Positions 10,615 through 22,237 of a DNA stretch of 64,000 bases are shown in pieces. The first letter of the stretch is position 1. The number at the start of each line of letters is the position of its first letter. The DNA is from Melitaea cinxia (lineage: Eukaryota; Arthropoda; Insecta; Lepidoptera; Nymphalidae): contig NC_059409.1 of the NCBI RefSeq assembly GCF_905220565.1, positions 16,052,549-16,116,548 on the forward strand, given 5' to 3'. The notes beneath the pieces were generated by a model, which was not told the DNA's origin, did no database searches, and saw only the letters and a program-made list of their open reading frames with translations. The translations under genes were made by a program, and so were the position numbers.

Positions 10615-11380
10615 ATAATTGTGTTTGCTCGCAAACGAAAAAAAAAACCGACTTCAATTACATCGACGAGTAATACAACGTAGATCGACGCAAAAATAGT
10701 CAAGTAACTACGCGTTATCAAAGATTACTCAAAAAGTAGTAATCAGATCTCAATAAAATTTATATGTGACCACATGACAAACATCAGCTATCGATTAAAT
10801 TAAAAATTATCAAAATCGGTACACCCAGTAAAAAGTAATTGCGGATTTTCAAGAAGTTCCCTCGATTTCTCTGGGATCCCATCATCAGATCCTGGTTTCC
10901 TTATCATGGTACTAAATTTGGGATATCTCCTTTCCAACAAAAAAAGAATTATCAAAATCGGTACACCCAGTAAAAAGTTATTGCGGATTTTCAAGAGTTT
11001 CCCTCGATTTCTCTGGGATCCCATCATCAGATCCTGGTTTCCTTATCATGGAACTAAATTTGGGATATCCTCTTTCCAACAAAAAAAGAATTATCAAAAT
11101 CGGTACATCCAGTAGAAAGTTATGCGGTGTAATACAATGTAGGTCGACGAAAAAAGCGTCAAGTAAAAACGCATTATTAGATATAACTCGAAAAGTAGTT
11201 GTTAGATCTCAAATAAATTTAAATGGGACCAATTGGCACACACCACCTTTCGATTAAAATAAAATTTGTCGAAATCGGTCCACACGATCAAAAGTTCTGA
11301 TGTAACATACATAAGAAAAAAAAAAAAAAAATACAGTCGAATTGAGAACCTCCTCCTTTTTTGGAAGTCGGTTAAAAATA
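10615..11380 (-). mobile_element. Family E element with internal tandem triplication
   Basis: Bounded by ACCGACTTCAATTAC on the left and GGAAGTCGGTTAAAAA on the right, the longest copy in the window. Its length comes from a 142-bp unit present twice in full and starting a third time (unit starts 10811, 10953 and 11095). Short apparent ORFs inside are by-products of the repeat. Confidence 0.85.
10811..11094. repeat. 142-bp tandem duplication
   Basis: Two near-identical 142-bp units, each beginning CAAAATCGGTACACCCAG and containing TTCCCTCGATTTCTCTGGGA and CAGATCCTGGTTTCC. A third unit starts at 11095 and diverges into the rest of the element. Confidence 0.9.
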
Positions 11381-11645
11381 CGATCAAGATATAAAAGTAC
11401 AGATAGTGATAAATTTTTTAAAGCTTCCGAATCAACGAATGTCGTATTTATTTCATGTTTTAAAGTGCTTAATGTTACGGCTGTCAATTTTATGCCGTTG
11501 TTAATATTTACTACACGAATCATAAAATATATAAATAAATACACACACACACACACACACGTATGTTTGTTCTTAGCGTAAATAACTTATTGCCCTTGTT
11601 ATATGCAAGTGCTGGACTTTTGTAATAAATATTTATACTATATGA
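11381..11645. other. Intergenic with CA microsatellite
   Basis: A CACACA run lies at about 11541-11560. Otherwise AT-rich with no recognised feature. Confidence 0.5.
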
Positions 11646-11650
11646 GTACC

Positions 11651-11760
11651 ATCACCGTTGTAGGCTGGATGAGGATTGCGGAAAACCGGGGTGTCTGGCG
11701 CGAACTTGGAGAGGCCTATGTCCAGCAGTGGACTGCAATAGGCTGAAGTGATGATGATGA
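11651..11760 (+). mobile_element. RTE LINE 3' end, short
   Basis: Reads VGWMRIAENRGVWRELGEAY and then VQQWTAIG followed by TGA and an ATGATGATGA tail: the last codons of an RTE ORF2, heavily 5'-truncated. Confidence 0.88.
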
Positions 11761-12640
11761 TTTAAAAAACATTGGCTTGACAAAAAAAATTAACACACAC
11801 TACTATGTATTTGACACACACACGCATATATACTCTATTGTTTACTATTATAGAAGTATAGTCTTTAACAACAGAAACTTAATAATATTCAAATTTATAA
11901 TTTAAATTAATTATGGTCGAATTTTGATCACTTGGCGACCACTGGTATTTATAAAAATGTTTAACCAATAATAAAATTAATAAGATCCTTTTCTTATGCC
12001 CCGTATTAGTTGAACCACTACCAGTTGCGTTTCGTAATAAAAGCCTGACTCATTTAAACAACATGCATGTAAGAGCAAGTTCGAGAGTGAAATAAATTTA
12101 AATAGACCTTTAATAAGCTCTTGTGTAAGCTAGTAGTGTCATACATATTATGAAAACAGAACATAAATAATGCTGGATTAGAATAGAAGGTTGGACTGAT
12201 TTGAATAATATTAAACATGTGGGTACGTCTATTGTTAAAACAGGATTGAAAAATTAAATGTGACGTCATTATTTCGAAAGTAGGTACTCTATGATAAGAA
12301 AATAGACTGATAAGTAACATAAACAAAATATTATTTTTATAAGTAACTTTATCGCGTCCAAAACTAGGACCGATCGTTAGTTTCATATGAATAAAATATA
12401 TATTATTTACGCGTAATAATTATTTATATCAGTTATTTAATAGTTAAAAAAATTATGTTAAGAAAATAAATAAATAATTAGACAATTATATTAGTAGTTA
12501 GATTTAAAAAATAGAAGAAAATAAAACGAATAGCGGTAAAATTAACGATTATCACTATTGCTAAGATAGTAAAGATGATTTTGTCAGTGTCATACAGAAT
12601 GGAAAAGACAAGAAGGAGATAGATTGGTGCCGTCAAGATT
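11761..12640. other. Intergenic, nothing recognised
   Basis: AT-rich DNA. An open frame of 110 codons on the minus strand (12054-12386) shows no domain and biased composition; treated as chance. Confidence 0.35.
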
Positions 12641-12978
12641 TCATTCACATCAGCCTCTCTCAGTCCACTACTGGACAGAGGCCTCCACAAGTTCACGCCA
12701 AAAATGGCGTTAACTCATGTGTTTTGCCCATAGTCACCACGCTGGGCAAGCGGGTTGGTGACCGCAGGGCTAGCTTTATCGCACCGAAGACGCTGCTGCC
12801 CGTCTCCAGCCTGTGTATGTCAAAGCCAGCAGTTGGAAGGTTATCCCGCCATCGGTCGGCTTTTTAAGTCCCAAGATAGTAGTGGAACTGTGTGTTATCC
12901 CTTAGTCGCCTCATACGACACCCACGGGAAGATAGGGGGTGGCTATATTCTTTAATACCGTAACCACACAGCATAGCG
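12641..12978 (-). mobile_element. Family R 340-bp element, full length
   Basis: Complete from head (ATGCTGTGTGGTTACGG on the minus strand) to tail. The 9-bp duplication GTCAAGATT flanks it at 12632-12640 and 12979-12987. Its head variant (GGTTACGGTATTAAAG) and about 120 bp of DNA beyond its head, at 12979-13110, are matched in inverted orientation by 20975-21110. Confidence 0.9.
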
Positions 12979-13110
12979 GTCAAGATTACAACCTTAGTAT
13001 AATTTTTAAGACCATAAAAAAGTATTTTGACAAAATTTAATTCTTAGTTTTGGAACGAAAATACTAGATACATTTTAAACCAATTGTAATAACTAAAAAC
13101 ATTAACTTTC
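12979..13110. repeat. Head-side flank shared with 20975-21100
   Basis: The reverse complement aligns over about 120 bp with the 5' part of the composite element at 20945-21432 (blocks GGTCAAGATTACAACCTT, AAAGTATTTTGAC, AAAATACTAGATACA, AACATTAACTTT). This copy has one extra block of about 20 bp. Confidence 0.85.
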
Positions 13111-13435
13111 TAAATCTTACTTAATTTATTTTTATCATTACAAAATGAACCATTAAAACTGCAACGTTATGTAATTGACATCATATATCAAATAAGTGGA
13201 ATTGATCAGAACAAGGCCGGAAACGGACATTTTTATCGGCGCGCGCCGTTTTTGGCGACAGTACAAATGACGTAAGAGTAGCAAGCGTAAATGCGGTGAA
13301 AGTTGATCTTATTCGGACAGATGACGAGCTATGGACCAGTTTTACACTTGCGCTTATATACGTAGTAGATTTTCTATATACTTAAATCTTTACATGTACT
13401 GTGACCGCTATATATGAATGAGTTACTATGTTTTT
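13111..13435. other. Intergenic, unassigned; GC-richer patch
   Basis: 13215-13340 is richer in GC (TCGGCGCGCGCCGTTTTTGGC) and may be an unrecognised repeat or regulatory stretch. No gene seen. Confidence 0.3.
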
Positions 13436-13702
13436 TTTATTTATTCAACTAGGTCGACCAACAAGCGTACGGCTCACCTGATGATAAGCGATTACCATAG
13501 CTTATAGACGCCTGCAACACCAGAAGCATCGCAAACGCTACCCCCAATTCGATCCCAGGAGCTCTGGTCATCTTGCTCACCACAGGAACACAGAACTGCT
13601 TGAAAGCAGAATTATTTATCTGTGATCTTTTGTAAAGTGGAGATACTTCCCCAGTCAGGCTGCTCCAGATTTAGGGCAGGATATTTCTCTACCTCAGTTA
13701 AA
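13436..13702 (+). mobile_element. Family C repeat
   Basis: CAACTAGGTCGACCAACAAGC, GTACGGCTCACCTGATGATAAG, ACACCAGAAGCATCGCAAACG, CCAGGAGCTCTGGTCATCTT and GGCTGCTCCAGATTTAGGGC are the diagnostic blocks. No ORF. Complete copies with both inverted arms suggest a MITE-like element (see 45650-46050). Confidence 0.8.
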
Positions 13703-13807
13703 TGTGTCTTGTGTAATTTGCTCAACATGTATGGCTTATTTTGTGTGCATATCCGCTACAATATGCTCTAAATATATAAATAATAATAAATAAATATCTA
13801 CACAATA

Positions 13808-14037
13808 TACACACGGTCGTCTGCTCCTAAAGTAAGAAACTTAATGCTTGTGTTATAGGTAACAGCCGACTGGTATAGCTACATATATTTTTTTCTCGAT
13901 AAGCATACTTATAAATAATACATATATGGATATATAAATAAATATTTATATTACACCCAGACTCAGGGTGGGAATCGAACCCACAACACTCGCAGCAGAA
14001 AGCAGGGTCAGTACAAACTGCGCCAACGGGCTAGTCA
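13808..14037 (-). mobile_element. Family A tRNA-headed SINE, near full length
   Basis: The minus strand begins with TTGACTAGCCCGTTGGCGCAG, has box B-like GGTTCGATTCCC, then the CTGGGTGTAATATAAATATT body and the 3' block ending at the GACGACCGTGTGT-like sequence. Confidence 0.88.
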
Positions 14038-15620
14038 ATGCTTTTAAAACAGGAGAATCGAAAGCGCTTTGCTTCCGCTGCCGATGCAAACCATACCCAG
14101 GCGCTCCTGCTACCTTATTATAGGAATACTAAACTACTTAAATATCGTAGTAAGTGGTATCTCATAATTACTACTTGTATTTTTTTAATATAGCATTCAC
14201 TGTAAAATTATTTCTATTTTTTTTAAACAACACTTATTTTAACCTTTTATATTATTGGTGACGCACGATTTTTTGACCTTCAGTCACAAACAATCTATAA
14301 CTAACATATTGTGTTACCCTAAACACAATATAATATTCCATACAAGGTCTGTCAAAACAATGAACGCTAATACCTAATAATGTACCTACTATATTATAAA
14401 TATCTTAAAAAAATAACAATATCTTATTCCACATTTCGACATCAGTGTGAAAGACTTAAAAAGTAATCTAGCGTATGAACTATGAAGCGATCTCATTGCT
14501 GGGCTTGCATAATCTCAGGCCAGTTCGTACTCGAAGTACTCGTTACAGAATACTCATTGCCGTGGGAAGCGTAACGCGAATTTTTGTCACCGTTTCAAGT
14601 ATTTAATTATTTCAATTATTATATTAATATTTTCCCAAAGATTACTCGAGTTGCGAGAACTTTGGTAATGGATAGTTCATTGAAGACAAAGGCTGTTTGT
14701 CAATTCAAAGATTTATTTATGAGTAACGTCCTGTTCAAATATGAATTTATAAAAAATATATTTAGCAATTATGCTGACCCTTTTTCATTATTCACTTCGA
14801 CATTACAAAAGAATTATCTTTACATTTTTTTTTAAACTTTTAATTTAATATTTAGCTTTTAGTGTTTTTTATATTTGGTTTTGTCTTCTATGTGATGGAA
14901 AAGAACAAGTTTAAAAACGTGTTATATACAAAAGCTCCTTAAAATATGAGCCATACTTCATTCGTTCCAGAATAGCGTCTATAAAAATGTGCCGAAGGAT
15001 TTTCTAGCGCGCAAAAATTGCAAAAGTTATTATGTCATTAATGTTATTAACAAATGAAGTTGCAAAAAAAAAAAGAAATTGAGTTTTTAATAATAACTAC
15101 AAAATTATTAAATTTAAGGAATCTTATTAAAAGTTTCTTAAAGAGTAGGAAATTCTCAATGAAAAGAATCTTTACTTTCGGAGTTCTATCTCTATTAAAT
15201 ATTTATAGTTTTAATTTAACGCTGAAAATAGGGCTCCGTGCGGCTGCTAAGGTTTGCGCTGCCAAAGCGAGTAATCCCAAAAAAAAATTTTTTAGTATGA
15301 AAATTTAACTGAAAAAAAAGGTGAATTCTTAACACTTGAATGAATAAATCATCTCATTGGAAGAAAGTTTTTAAGTCCATTTTTCAACAAATAGGGCTAT
15401 TGTTAAATAACAAAAAAATTCCCGGCCTCTGTCTTTATTGCAGACATTTGAAATGGTTTAGACAATTGCTCTCTACGTTTGGAGCTATATCTTGGAGCCT
15501 TTCTTATAAAAATATACTCAATAGGATTACACTGCTAGTTTTTACTAACCATACCTTTTGTCTGTGATATTTTTTTTAAGTTAACAAAAAATGAAAGGCA
15601 ATTCAATAAACAGTGTTGTG
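14038..15620. other. Intergenic, AT-rich, nothing recognised
   Basis: Several short open frames (84, 83 and 75 codons at 15054-15308, 14584-14835 and 15340-15567) are Lys/Leu/Phe/Ile-rich, as expected from AT-rich DNA, and show no domain. 14940-15010 and 15225-15290 are slightly GC-richer and could be decayed transposon pieces. Confidence 0.35.
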
Positions 15621-15625
15621 TTCTT

Positions 15626-15745
15626 GTGTGACCAGAGCTTCTGGTGGAATAGGGTCGGCAACGCTCTTGCGGTGTCTCTGGTGTTACAGGCGTCTTATAA
15701 GCTACGTTAATAGCTTACCATGAAGTTAACCGTACGCTTGTATAC
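15626..15745 (-). mobile_element. Family C repeat, fragment
   Basis: GTGACCAGAGCTTCTGG, AGGGTCGGCAACGC and GGCGTCTTATAAGCTACG are the reverse complements of family C blocks. Confidence 0.7.
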
Positions 15746-16609
15746 AAATCCAGTTGTATTGGAAAAAAATAGCTAAAAGAAGACTCGATCTATACCTTAA
15801 AAGAATTATACACATATTAGCCGTGTTGCCAACAGTAACAAACAAAAACAGGAGAAAACAGTAGGTAAAGTAAAAAAGGCATATTTCATACTTTTTTCAT
15901 TGTTAAAGAAACATTATTTTCCACTTTCATCCTCAATTGCCACTTCTTTATTATTTTCTGACTCACTTTCCTTATTAAGATCATACATATTTATTGTTAA
16001 ATTTCTTTATACGTGCCTTTTTGTGCCTTCAAATGAGTAGCAATCAGTTATTTAACCGTTTGCATTTGAAGATTTAATGTGTACGACCGATATTTTGATT
16101 TCGGTCGATATTTTGATGCGTAATTAAGTAAATTAAGACATAAATGAACAAACATAAATTTGCAAGCTAACAATACTCACGTAAAATGGTGACAAATATA
16201 AAAATTCTGATTTTTCGGATAATAAATAAATAATCTTATCACCCTTGGAGACAACGAGTCAAAGCGCCATTTGTAGTTTCATTTTTTGCTATATTATATT
16301 TAAGTCTAAATGTTTCAAAAGCAAATGCTATTCTAGAATTTACTACTAATTTAGAGCAATTTTTTTTATTTAAAATTATATCAATTCTATTACTTTGTGC
16401 AAGAACTTAATAGCACTGTCGGTCATATTTTTATAATTACAAGAATTCGTTAAGTGTTCTTGTTTAAAATGCAAGCCGCATGTGTGTAAAATTACCTTGT
16501 CAGCTAGAAACATGCTAGGCTATAAACATGTACATGTCGCAATACACCACTTTCGTAATTATAATAATATTAAGTTTATTTTATAATATTTTGCAAAATG
16601 TATTTCGCT
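15746..16609. other. Intergenic, nothing recognised
   Basis: AT-rich. A short local duplication (CGATATTTTGAT twice) lies at about 16087-16118. No gene seen. Confidence 0.4.
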
Positions 16610-16620
16610 AGATAAACCAA

Positions 16621-16749
16621 CGGGCCGGAAGACACACAACAACAAGATTGTCGGTGTGGGCTGGATGAGGATTGCGGAAGACCGGGATGTGAGGCGCGAA
16701 CTTGGGGAGGCCTAGGTCCAGCAGTGGACTGCGATAGTCTGAAGTGATG
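16621..16749 (+). mobile_element. RTE LINE 3' end with 11-bp duplication
   Basis: Encodes the VGWMRIAEDRD and QQWTAIV-like end of RTE ORF2 with small defects, then GAAGTGATG. AGATAAACCAA flanks it at 16610-16620 and 16750-16760, proving a short target-primed insertion. Confidence 0.92.
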
Positions 16750-16760
16750 AGATAAACCAA

Positions 16761-17630
16761 ATTTGTGTTACAGATTACTGAATAGATAATTTTTCATAAT
16801 AAACCCTTTAGGCCTGAATGATGATAATTCCAAAAAGAGTCCAAAAATACAAGCTTACACTACTACAAACGCACAGATAGCAACAAATACATATATCCAT
16901 GACCTACTTGTATACACAAAATTATCATGGGTTATGATTGAACCCAATACGTCAATTATACAAGCACACAGTCAAGTATACAGATTTTCATTTTTTATAA
17001 TGTTGTATTTCTGTGCTAACTAAGAGAGCCAGAGCTTCTGAGGATGCGTGATGTTGATAGAGGGGAATGGGGTGACGACAAGGTTTCGACGCTCGTGATT
17101 TTATAGGCTTTTTTTTTCGCTGGGAAATGCACGTACACACTAGTCCCATCGCCCGGATCGGGAGTGGAGGGCTTCCAGTGCGCTCAAAAAGCGCACAGAC
17201 TACCCACTAAAACGTCGTTATGGCGCGTCAAGGGATTGCTAACACAGGCAACCGTGACATGGTTTAACCTAGTGTCATTAAGAATCGTATTTTAAAGTCT
17301 GGTGCAAGTAAAAATTTTCAACCACTTTCGATTTACTTACAACGATAAAGAACTTTCGTCATTAGTCTCCGATTCTCAGAATCTGATCAATCAGGGAAGT
17401 TGATAAAACCAACCAAAATATGTATCTACAAGCTACGTCAATGACGCAGTCGTTGTATTAATTTACAATCAATATACTTTTGCATGCCTTTTGTCCGATA
17501 TTCGATTACGATACATTTTTGAAATGAAACGAAACTACATTTATTTGAAACCAACAAACTGCTTATAAACTTGCAAAAATGATAAAATGTCACAAAATAT
17601 ATAATGAGACAAGTGAAGAAGAAATCAGTA
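16761..17630. other. Intergenic, GC-richer patch at 17105-17280
   Basis: 17105-17280 (GGGAAATGCACGTACACACT, CGCCCGGATCGGGAGTGGAG) differs in composition from its flanks and probably belongs to a repeat not represented elsewhere in this window. No credible ORF. Confidence 0.3.
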
Positions 17631-17634
17631 AAAA

Positions 17635-17850
17635 AAAAACGAGCGTGCTTTAGACCACATGACTGAAGTAAAACTTCTGCACAATAGACCTGCACTGTGT
17701 CTTGGGTGTACGAAACTGTCTATGAGAGAAAGTGAGAAAAAAAATTGTGTGCTCATACCTCTCTCTTGCTCTGTTCGCCTCACCCAATCACACTTCTCTC
17801 AATAATACGCAAACTTTATTCAAAAGTCACCTTTGAAGGTCAGAATTTAA
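17635..17850 (-). mobile_element. Family G repeat
   Basis: Contains ACTGAAGTAAAACTTCTGC, CCTGCACTGTGTCTTGGG and the CTCTCTCTTGCTC block. The counterpart at 55443-55702 is more complete. GAAGTAAAACTTC is itself palindromic and occurs at both ends of the family. Confidence 0.7.
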
Positions 17851-18319
17851 AATTATATAATGTAAGTTACGTAAAAATGTAATAACATTCCATTCAATTA
17901 TGTAAGAGTTGTATTGAACATTTTTTTATCTCATTACTGATTAAAACCAGATATAACTGGTTCCATTATACATAATTAATAGCTGTTGGCTACCATTTAT
18001 TCTCTTGGAAATATGACTCATGGAACCCATACATTTTAAATACGTTCAGAATGAAATGAGGAATAAAAGAGAGCCTTGTGCTATTCCAGAGTAACTTAAC
18101 CTATCTTTGTTCCAATTTTTAAAGAAAAAAGCAAAAAAAAAATTATGTGTTTTCTTCAGCGATGATTACAAAAAGTTTTTATTTTATTTGTTTTTCAATC
18201 TTCTACTGGGTACACCTTGCGGTGTCAGTCACGTAATTTACGATCTCGTGACAATTTCTGCCTTTTATTCTAATGTGTTAGTAGCCGATGCGTTGTTCTG
18301 AATCTCCGGCTATCTACGT
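17851..18319. other. Intergenic, nothing recognised
   Basis: AT-rich. A 64-codon frame at 18107-18301 has no domain. Confidence 0.35.
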
Positions 18320-18333
18320 ATCAAATTTTATTA

Positions 18334-18438
18334 TCATTATCATCATTACAGCCTATACAGTCCACTGCTGGACACAAGCCTCCACAAGTTCGTGCCAAAA
18401 ATGGCGTAAACTCATGTGTTTTGCCCATAGTCACCACA
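18334..18438 (-). mobile_element. Family R element, 105-bp truncated copy
   Basis: Only the last ~100 bp of the family (tail to the TGACTATGGGC block). A perfect 14-bp duplication ATCAAATTTTATTA flanks it at 18320-18333 and 18439-18452. Confidence 0.93.
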
Positions 18439-18452
18439 ATCAAATTTTATTA

Positions 18453-18790
18453 CAATTAGTTTAGTAGTTTTTGCGTAAAAGAGTCACAAACACTCACTGC
18501 ACCTATCGATTATGTATCCGATAAGTAGATATGATAAAAGCCTTCACGAAATTCCGTCCAATTAGGAAAACACGCAAAATCGCGAGAATAAGCTAGTGCT
18601 ATAATAAGACCTTTAATTATTTTATACACATTTTAGTTTGGTAAGTAACTAGAGCAACCAGCAAAGGAAATGTGTGGCAACCGTTTAGCCATTGACCCCG
18701 TCATATCTTTAACCGCTGACGGTGCACACATCGAGATTGCTTGAAAACTATCACATACTATGCCTCGGCGTTATACGGCAAAGTTATTTG
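18453..18790. other. Intergenic, nothing recognised
   Basis: No coding or RNA signal seen. Confidence 0.35.
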
Positions 18791-18794
18791 TATA

Positions 18795-18965
18795 CGTCCA
18801 GAATGTTAAAAAAGCGTACGGTCTACGCCTACAACAGAACAATACTCCTGACCCTCCTTAGTGGCTTTGGTCAACATCACTACAGGAAGACAACATTTTT
18901 TGGAAGCAGCATTTTTCAGCTGAATTTTTCTGTATGATTGAGATATTTCCCAAATGGGGCTTCTA
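18795..18965 (+). mobile_element. Family C repeat, strongly diverged
   Basis: Weak match in order: AAAGCGTACGGTCTACGCC, CCTGACCCTCC, TCACTACAGGAAGACAACA and GAGATATTTCCCAAATGGGGC. Old copy; identification tentative. Confidence 0.4.
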
Positions 18966-19535
18966 GAAATTACGAGATAGATCTTGTTGTGCTCTATCAC
19001 AATAAAAAAATAATCACATAAAATATAAAATAATATATTTGTATAACCCATAGCATTGAACACAAACAAATTAAACCGGTAATTCTTAGTCAAGTTTCAT
19101 TAGTCATAACTCCTGCTTGAAAGCCACAGTTACAAAAATCAAATATATCGTTTATATAACCTTATAAGAAAATATAATTCTTAAAGACATTCGTAATAGT
19201 GTTAAAATTATACACAAAGCATCAAATCTACTCACATTTAGCGGAGTTTCATAATCTTAATAGCAAAATAAAATAACAAAAACAGTTATCGTAAATCAAA
19301 TCAAAGTGTGCTTTCTAGCTGCACAACCGGCGTTAGATATAAGTGAAGGAGTTTAGTTTCTTATAAGAGAAATAAGCCGTGGCTGTACTTATTCCGAATA
19401 GGTGGTAGTTCACTTTGCCTATAGGTAAATCTATAAATCCAATTTAAAAATATGAGATAACATACCCATTAAAATATACTTGAATTGAAAACCTCTTAAA
19501 AGCATAATTATTTTGATCAGCCTAATATCATTGAA
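18966..19535. other. Intergenic, nothing recognised
   Basis: AT-rich unique sequence. Confidence 0.35.
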
Positions 19536-19537
19536 GT

Positions 19538-19720
19538 AAAATTTCTTTACTCACGCTTGACTTGAGGAGTAAGCTGGTGAATGCGTGACGAGAGAATTAT
19601 GAAAAGTGTGATCGGGCGAGGCGAACGGAAGTTGAGAGGGAGATATAATGTAGTGTAGATGGAAAGAGAGAGAGTTACGGCTCGTATATTACTATAGTGG
19701 AAAATAAAGAAGTTTTATTT
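19538..19720 (+). mobile_element. Family G repeat
   Basis: TGAAGTAAAATTTCTTTACTC, ACTTGAGGAGTAAGCTGG, GTGATCGGGCGAGGCGAACGG and a GAGAGAGA block match the copies at 28722-28920 and 63816-63925. Confidence 0.75.
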
Positions 19721-19730
19721 TTTAACCGAC

Positions 19731-20220
19731 TTCCAAAAAAGGAGGTGGTTCTCAATTCGACTGTATTTTTTTTTAATGTATGTTACATCAGAACTTTTGA
19801 CCGGATGGGCCGATTTTGACAATTTTTTTTTAATCGAAAGGTGGTGTGTGTCAATTGGTCCCATTTAAATTTATTTGAGATCTAACAACTACTTTTCGAG
19901 CTATATCTAATAATGCGTTTTTACTTGACGCTTTATTCGTCGACCTACGTTGTATTATACCGCATAACTTTCTACTGGATGTACGGATTTTGATAATTCT
20001 TTTTTTGTTGGAAAGGAGATATCCTTAGTTTGGTACCATAAGGAAACCGGGATTTGATGATGGCATCCCAGAGAAATCGAGGGAAACTCTCGAAAATCCG
20101 CAATAACTTTTTACTGGGTGTACCGATTTTGACTATTTTTTCGTCGATCTACGTTGTATTACTCGTCGATGAAATTGGAGTCGGTTTTTTTTTCGTTTGT
20201 GAGCAAACACAATTATTTTC
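19731..20220 (+). mobile_element. Family E element
   Basis: Runs from TTTAACCGACTTCCAAAAAA to GGAGTCGGTTTTTTTTTCG plus TGTGAGCAAACACAATTATT. It has a single copy of the unit that is triplicated at 10811-11110. Ends are inverted repeats of about 10 bp (AACCGACTTC against an altered GGAGTCGGTT). No ORF. Confidence 0.82.
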
Positions 20221-20500
20221 TGTCATATCATCGCTTGTGTAATATAATTCGGTAAATATTGTAAGTATCTACATATAATGTTTCCTAACAAGGTTACCAT
20301 GAAATAAAAGACGGGAGAATGAATAAACTTCACGCTCAATGATCCCCACTAGGGTATGGATTTTGTGTCGAAGGTCTGAAAATACACTCACAAATACAGA
20401 GCTGAGAGACAAAACAATGTGCATTTGATCATCATCATAATTATCTATCTATAGGATACAGCAGATATATCTTTTGGTTTCAACGATTTATATAGTTGAC
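20221..20500. other. Intergenic, nothing recognised
   Basis: No coding or repeat assignment. Confidence 0.35.
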
Positions 20501-20502
20501 TC

Positions 20503-20588
20503 TCACTTCAGCCTATCACAGTCAACTGCTGGACATGGGCATCCCCAAACATCCAACCTCCACCGGTAATCTTACGTAGATCGTCGCA
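20503..20588 (-). mobile_element. RTE LINE 3' end, short
   Basis: Reverse orientation: CACTTCAGCCTATCACAGTC, CCACCGGTAATCTTACGTAG and ATCGTCG correspond to the tail and the DDLRKI-encoding end of RTE ORF2. Confidence 0.75.
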
Positions 20589-20930
20589 CTATTTTTTAAA
20601 TTATTTTTAGTTTTAAAATATTTGGTTATCAAAAACTGTTCATCAGTTCAACATTCGTGATAGTAAACATCTATAATTAATTCGTTTAAAACCATATACT
20701 TTTTCACAATATTATCTTTCAAAAGTTCTTTTGAAGTAGAAGAGAAGAAAAAAATTTCCTTTCCAAATATATGGGTAACAATATACGAAAGTAATGTATT
20801 TACTTCCAAAAATACAATGTTTTTGATTCCGTCATCTTGCTTATATCTTATACTTGTTTTGTCTTTTAAAAATAGGTTGTCGAGTTGATAAAAATGGTTC
20901 TTCTGGTAAAAAAATGTGTTTATAGATTAC
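20589..20930. other. Intergenic, nothing recognised
   Basis: AT-rich; no recognised feature. Confidence 0.35.
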
Positions 20931-20944
20931 AATACAGTATATTA

Positions 20945-21432
20945 TGTACTGTGTGGCTACGGTACTAAAGAATATATAAAGTTAATGTTTTGGTTTAAAT
21001 TACAATTGATTTAAATTGTATCTAGTATTTTGGTTCCAAAAGTAAGAATTAACTTTGGTCAAAATACTTTTTTAAGGTTGTAATCTTGACCACTATGCTG
21101 TGTAGTTACGGTATTAAAGAATATAGCCACCCCCTCTCTTCCCGTGGGTGTCGTAAGAAGCGACTAAGGGATAACATAGTTCCGCTACCACCTTGGAACT
21201 TGAAAAGCCGACCGATGGCGGGATATCCATCCAACTGCTGGCTTTGAAATATACAAGCCGAAGACGGGCAGCAGCGTCTTCGGTGCGACAAAGCCAGCCC
21301 TGCAGTCACCAACCCGCCTGCCCAGCGTGGTGATTATGGGCAAAACACATGAGCTCACGTTATTTTTGGCGTAAACTTGTGGAGGCCTATGTCCAGTAGT
21401 AGACTGTAAAGGCTGTAATGATGATAATGATG
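20945..21432 (+). mobile_element. Composite family R element with extra 5' segment
   Basis: A head fragment (20945-20978, CTGTGTGGCTACGGTAC) is followed by about 120 bp that match the head-side flank of the copy at 12641-12978, then by a second, complete head-to-tail R unit (about 21098-21430). The perfect 14-bp duplication AATACAGTATATTA at 20931-20944 and 21433-21446 surrounds the whole 488 bp, so it inserted as one unit. Confidence 0.88.
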
Positions 21433-21446
21433 AATACAGTATATTA

Positions 21447-22237
21447 ACAGGGAAATTAATATCCAAAGGTCCACGTTAGCGAATATCCGGCCTAGGGACA
21501 GTCAGCTGCCGGATAACTTTTTAATTGCAAGTATGTAATGTGTTGCAAGTATCAACTTGTCACTGCTTGTGAGTCGCGAGATTAGGTAGATGCGGCGAGA
21601 TTGCGGTACGATATTTAAGCTTTGTACACATTAGGGGTATTTGTTTTACGTTTTAATAGCATTCTTGAATGTATGAAATATTGTAACTCAAATTTGAAGC
21701 ATTATGAAATATGACTTGCTGGGAATAACTCGAAATATAAAGTGACCTACTCCAAATCCAATATGGCGAACTCCTAAAAATGGTGGACAAAGCTTTTTTT
21801 TCATATGTATTAAATAATAGGACTTGCATATATTAGCAGACTGAGAAACTCACCCAGTGATAAATAAAAAGTGAAACTTTATTGCAGTGCACTCTATTGT
21901 ACTGCACGATATTAATATTAATTTTTAATAACATATTAACTGTAATGAAGAATTCGCATAAAAAAGCCGTAACGATTCTCATCGCTGTGCGCCCTAGGCT
22001 TTAAGCATGGAGCGTTGTATTCGCTCTGCTAACTGGGTTGTTCAAAATTCAATCATAAAATCACTCGTGTCATAGTGACGTAAGGAGATTGTATATCATA
22101 ATCTTCAAAGGATTTTAAGCGTCTCAAGAAACCGTTATAAGATATTTATATTTTTATTTATTTATTATTGGAAATCTTCAAAAATAGCTGTATTATCCAC
22201 CCTTTTTCAGTATTTATAGAGATAATTGAGAATGATT
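21447..22237. other. Intergenic, nothing recognised
   Basis: Unique AT-rich DNA; 21985-22035 resembles a decayed SINE but is not assignable. Confidence 0.3.

Noticed and set aside
12054..12386. 110-codon minus-strand ORF
   Set aside because: Composition (Phe/Ser/His/Met) fits chance in AT-rich DNA; no domain and no splice support.
17105..17280. Possible rRNA or snRNA fragment
   Set aside because: Composition differs from the flanks, but no recognisable conserved RNA motif could be read; more likely a repeat.
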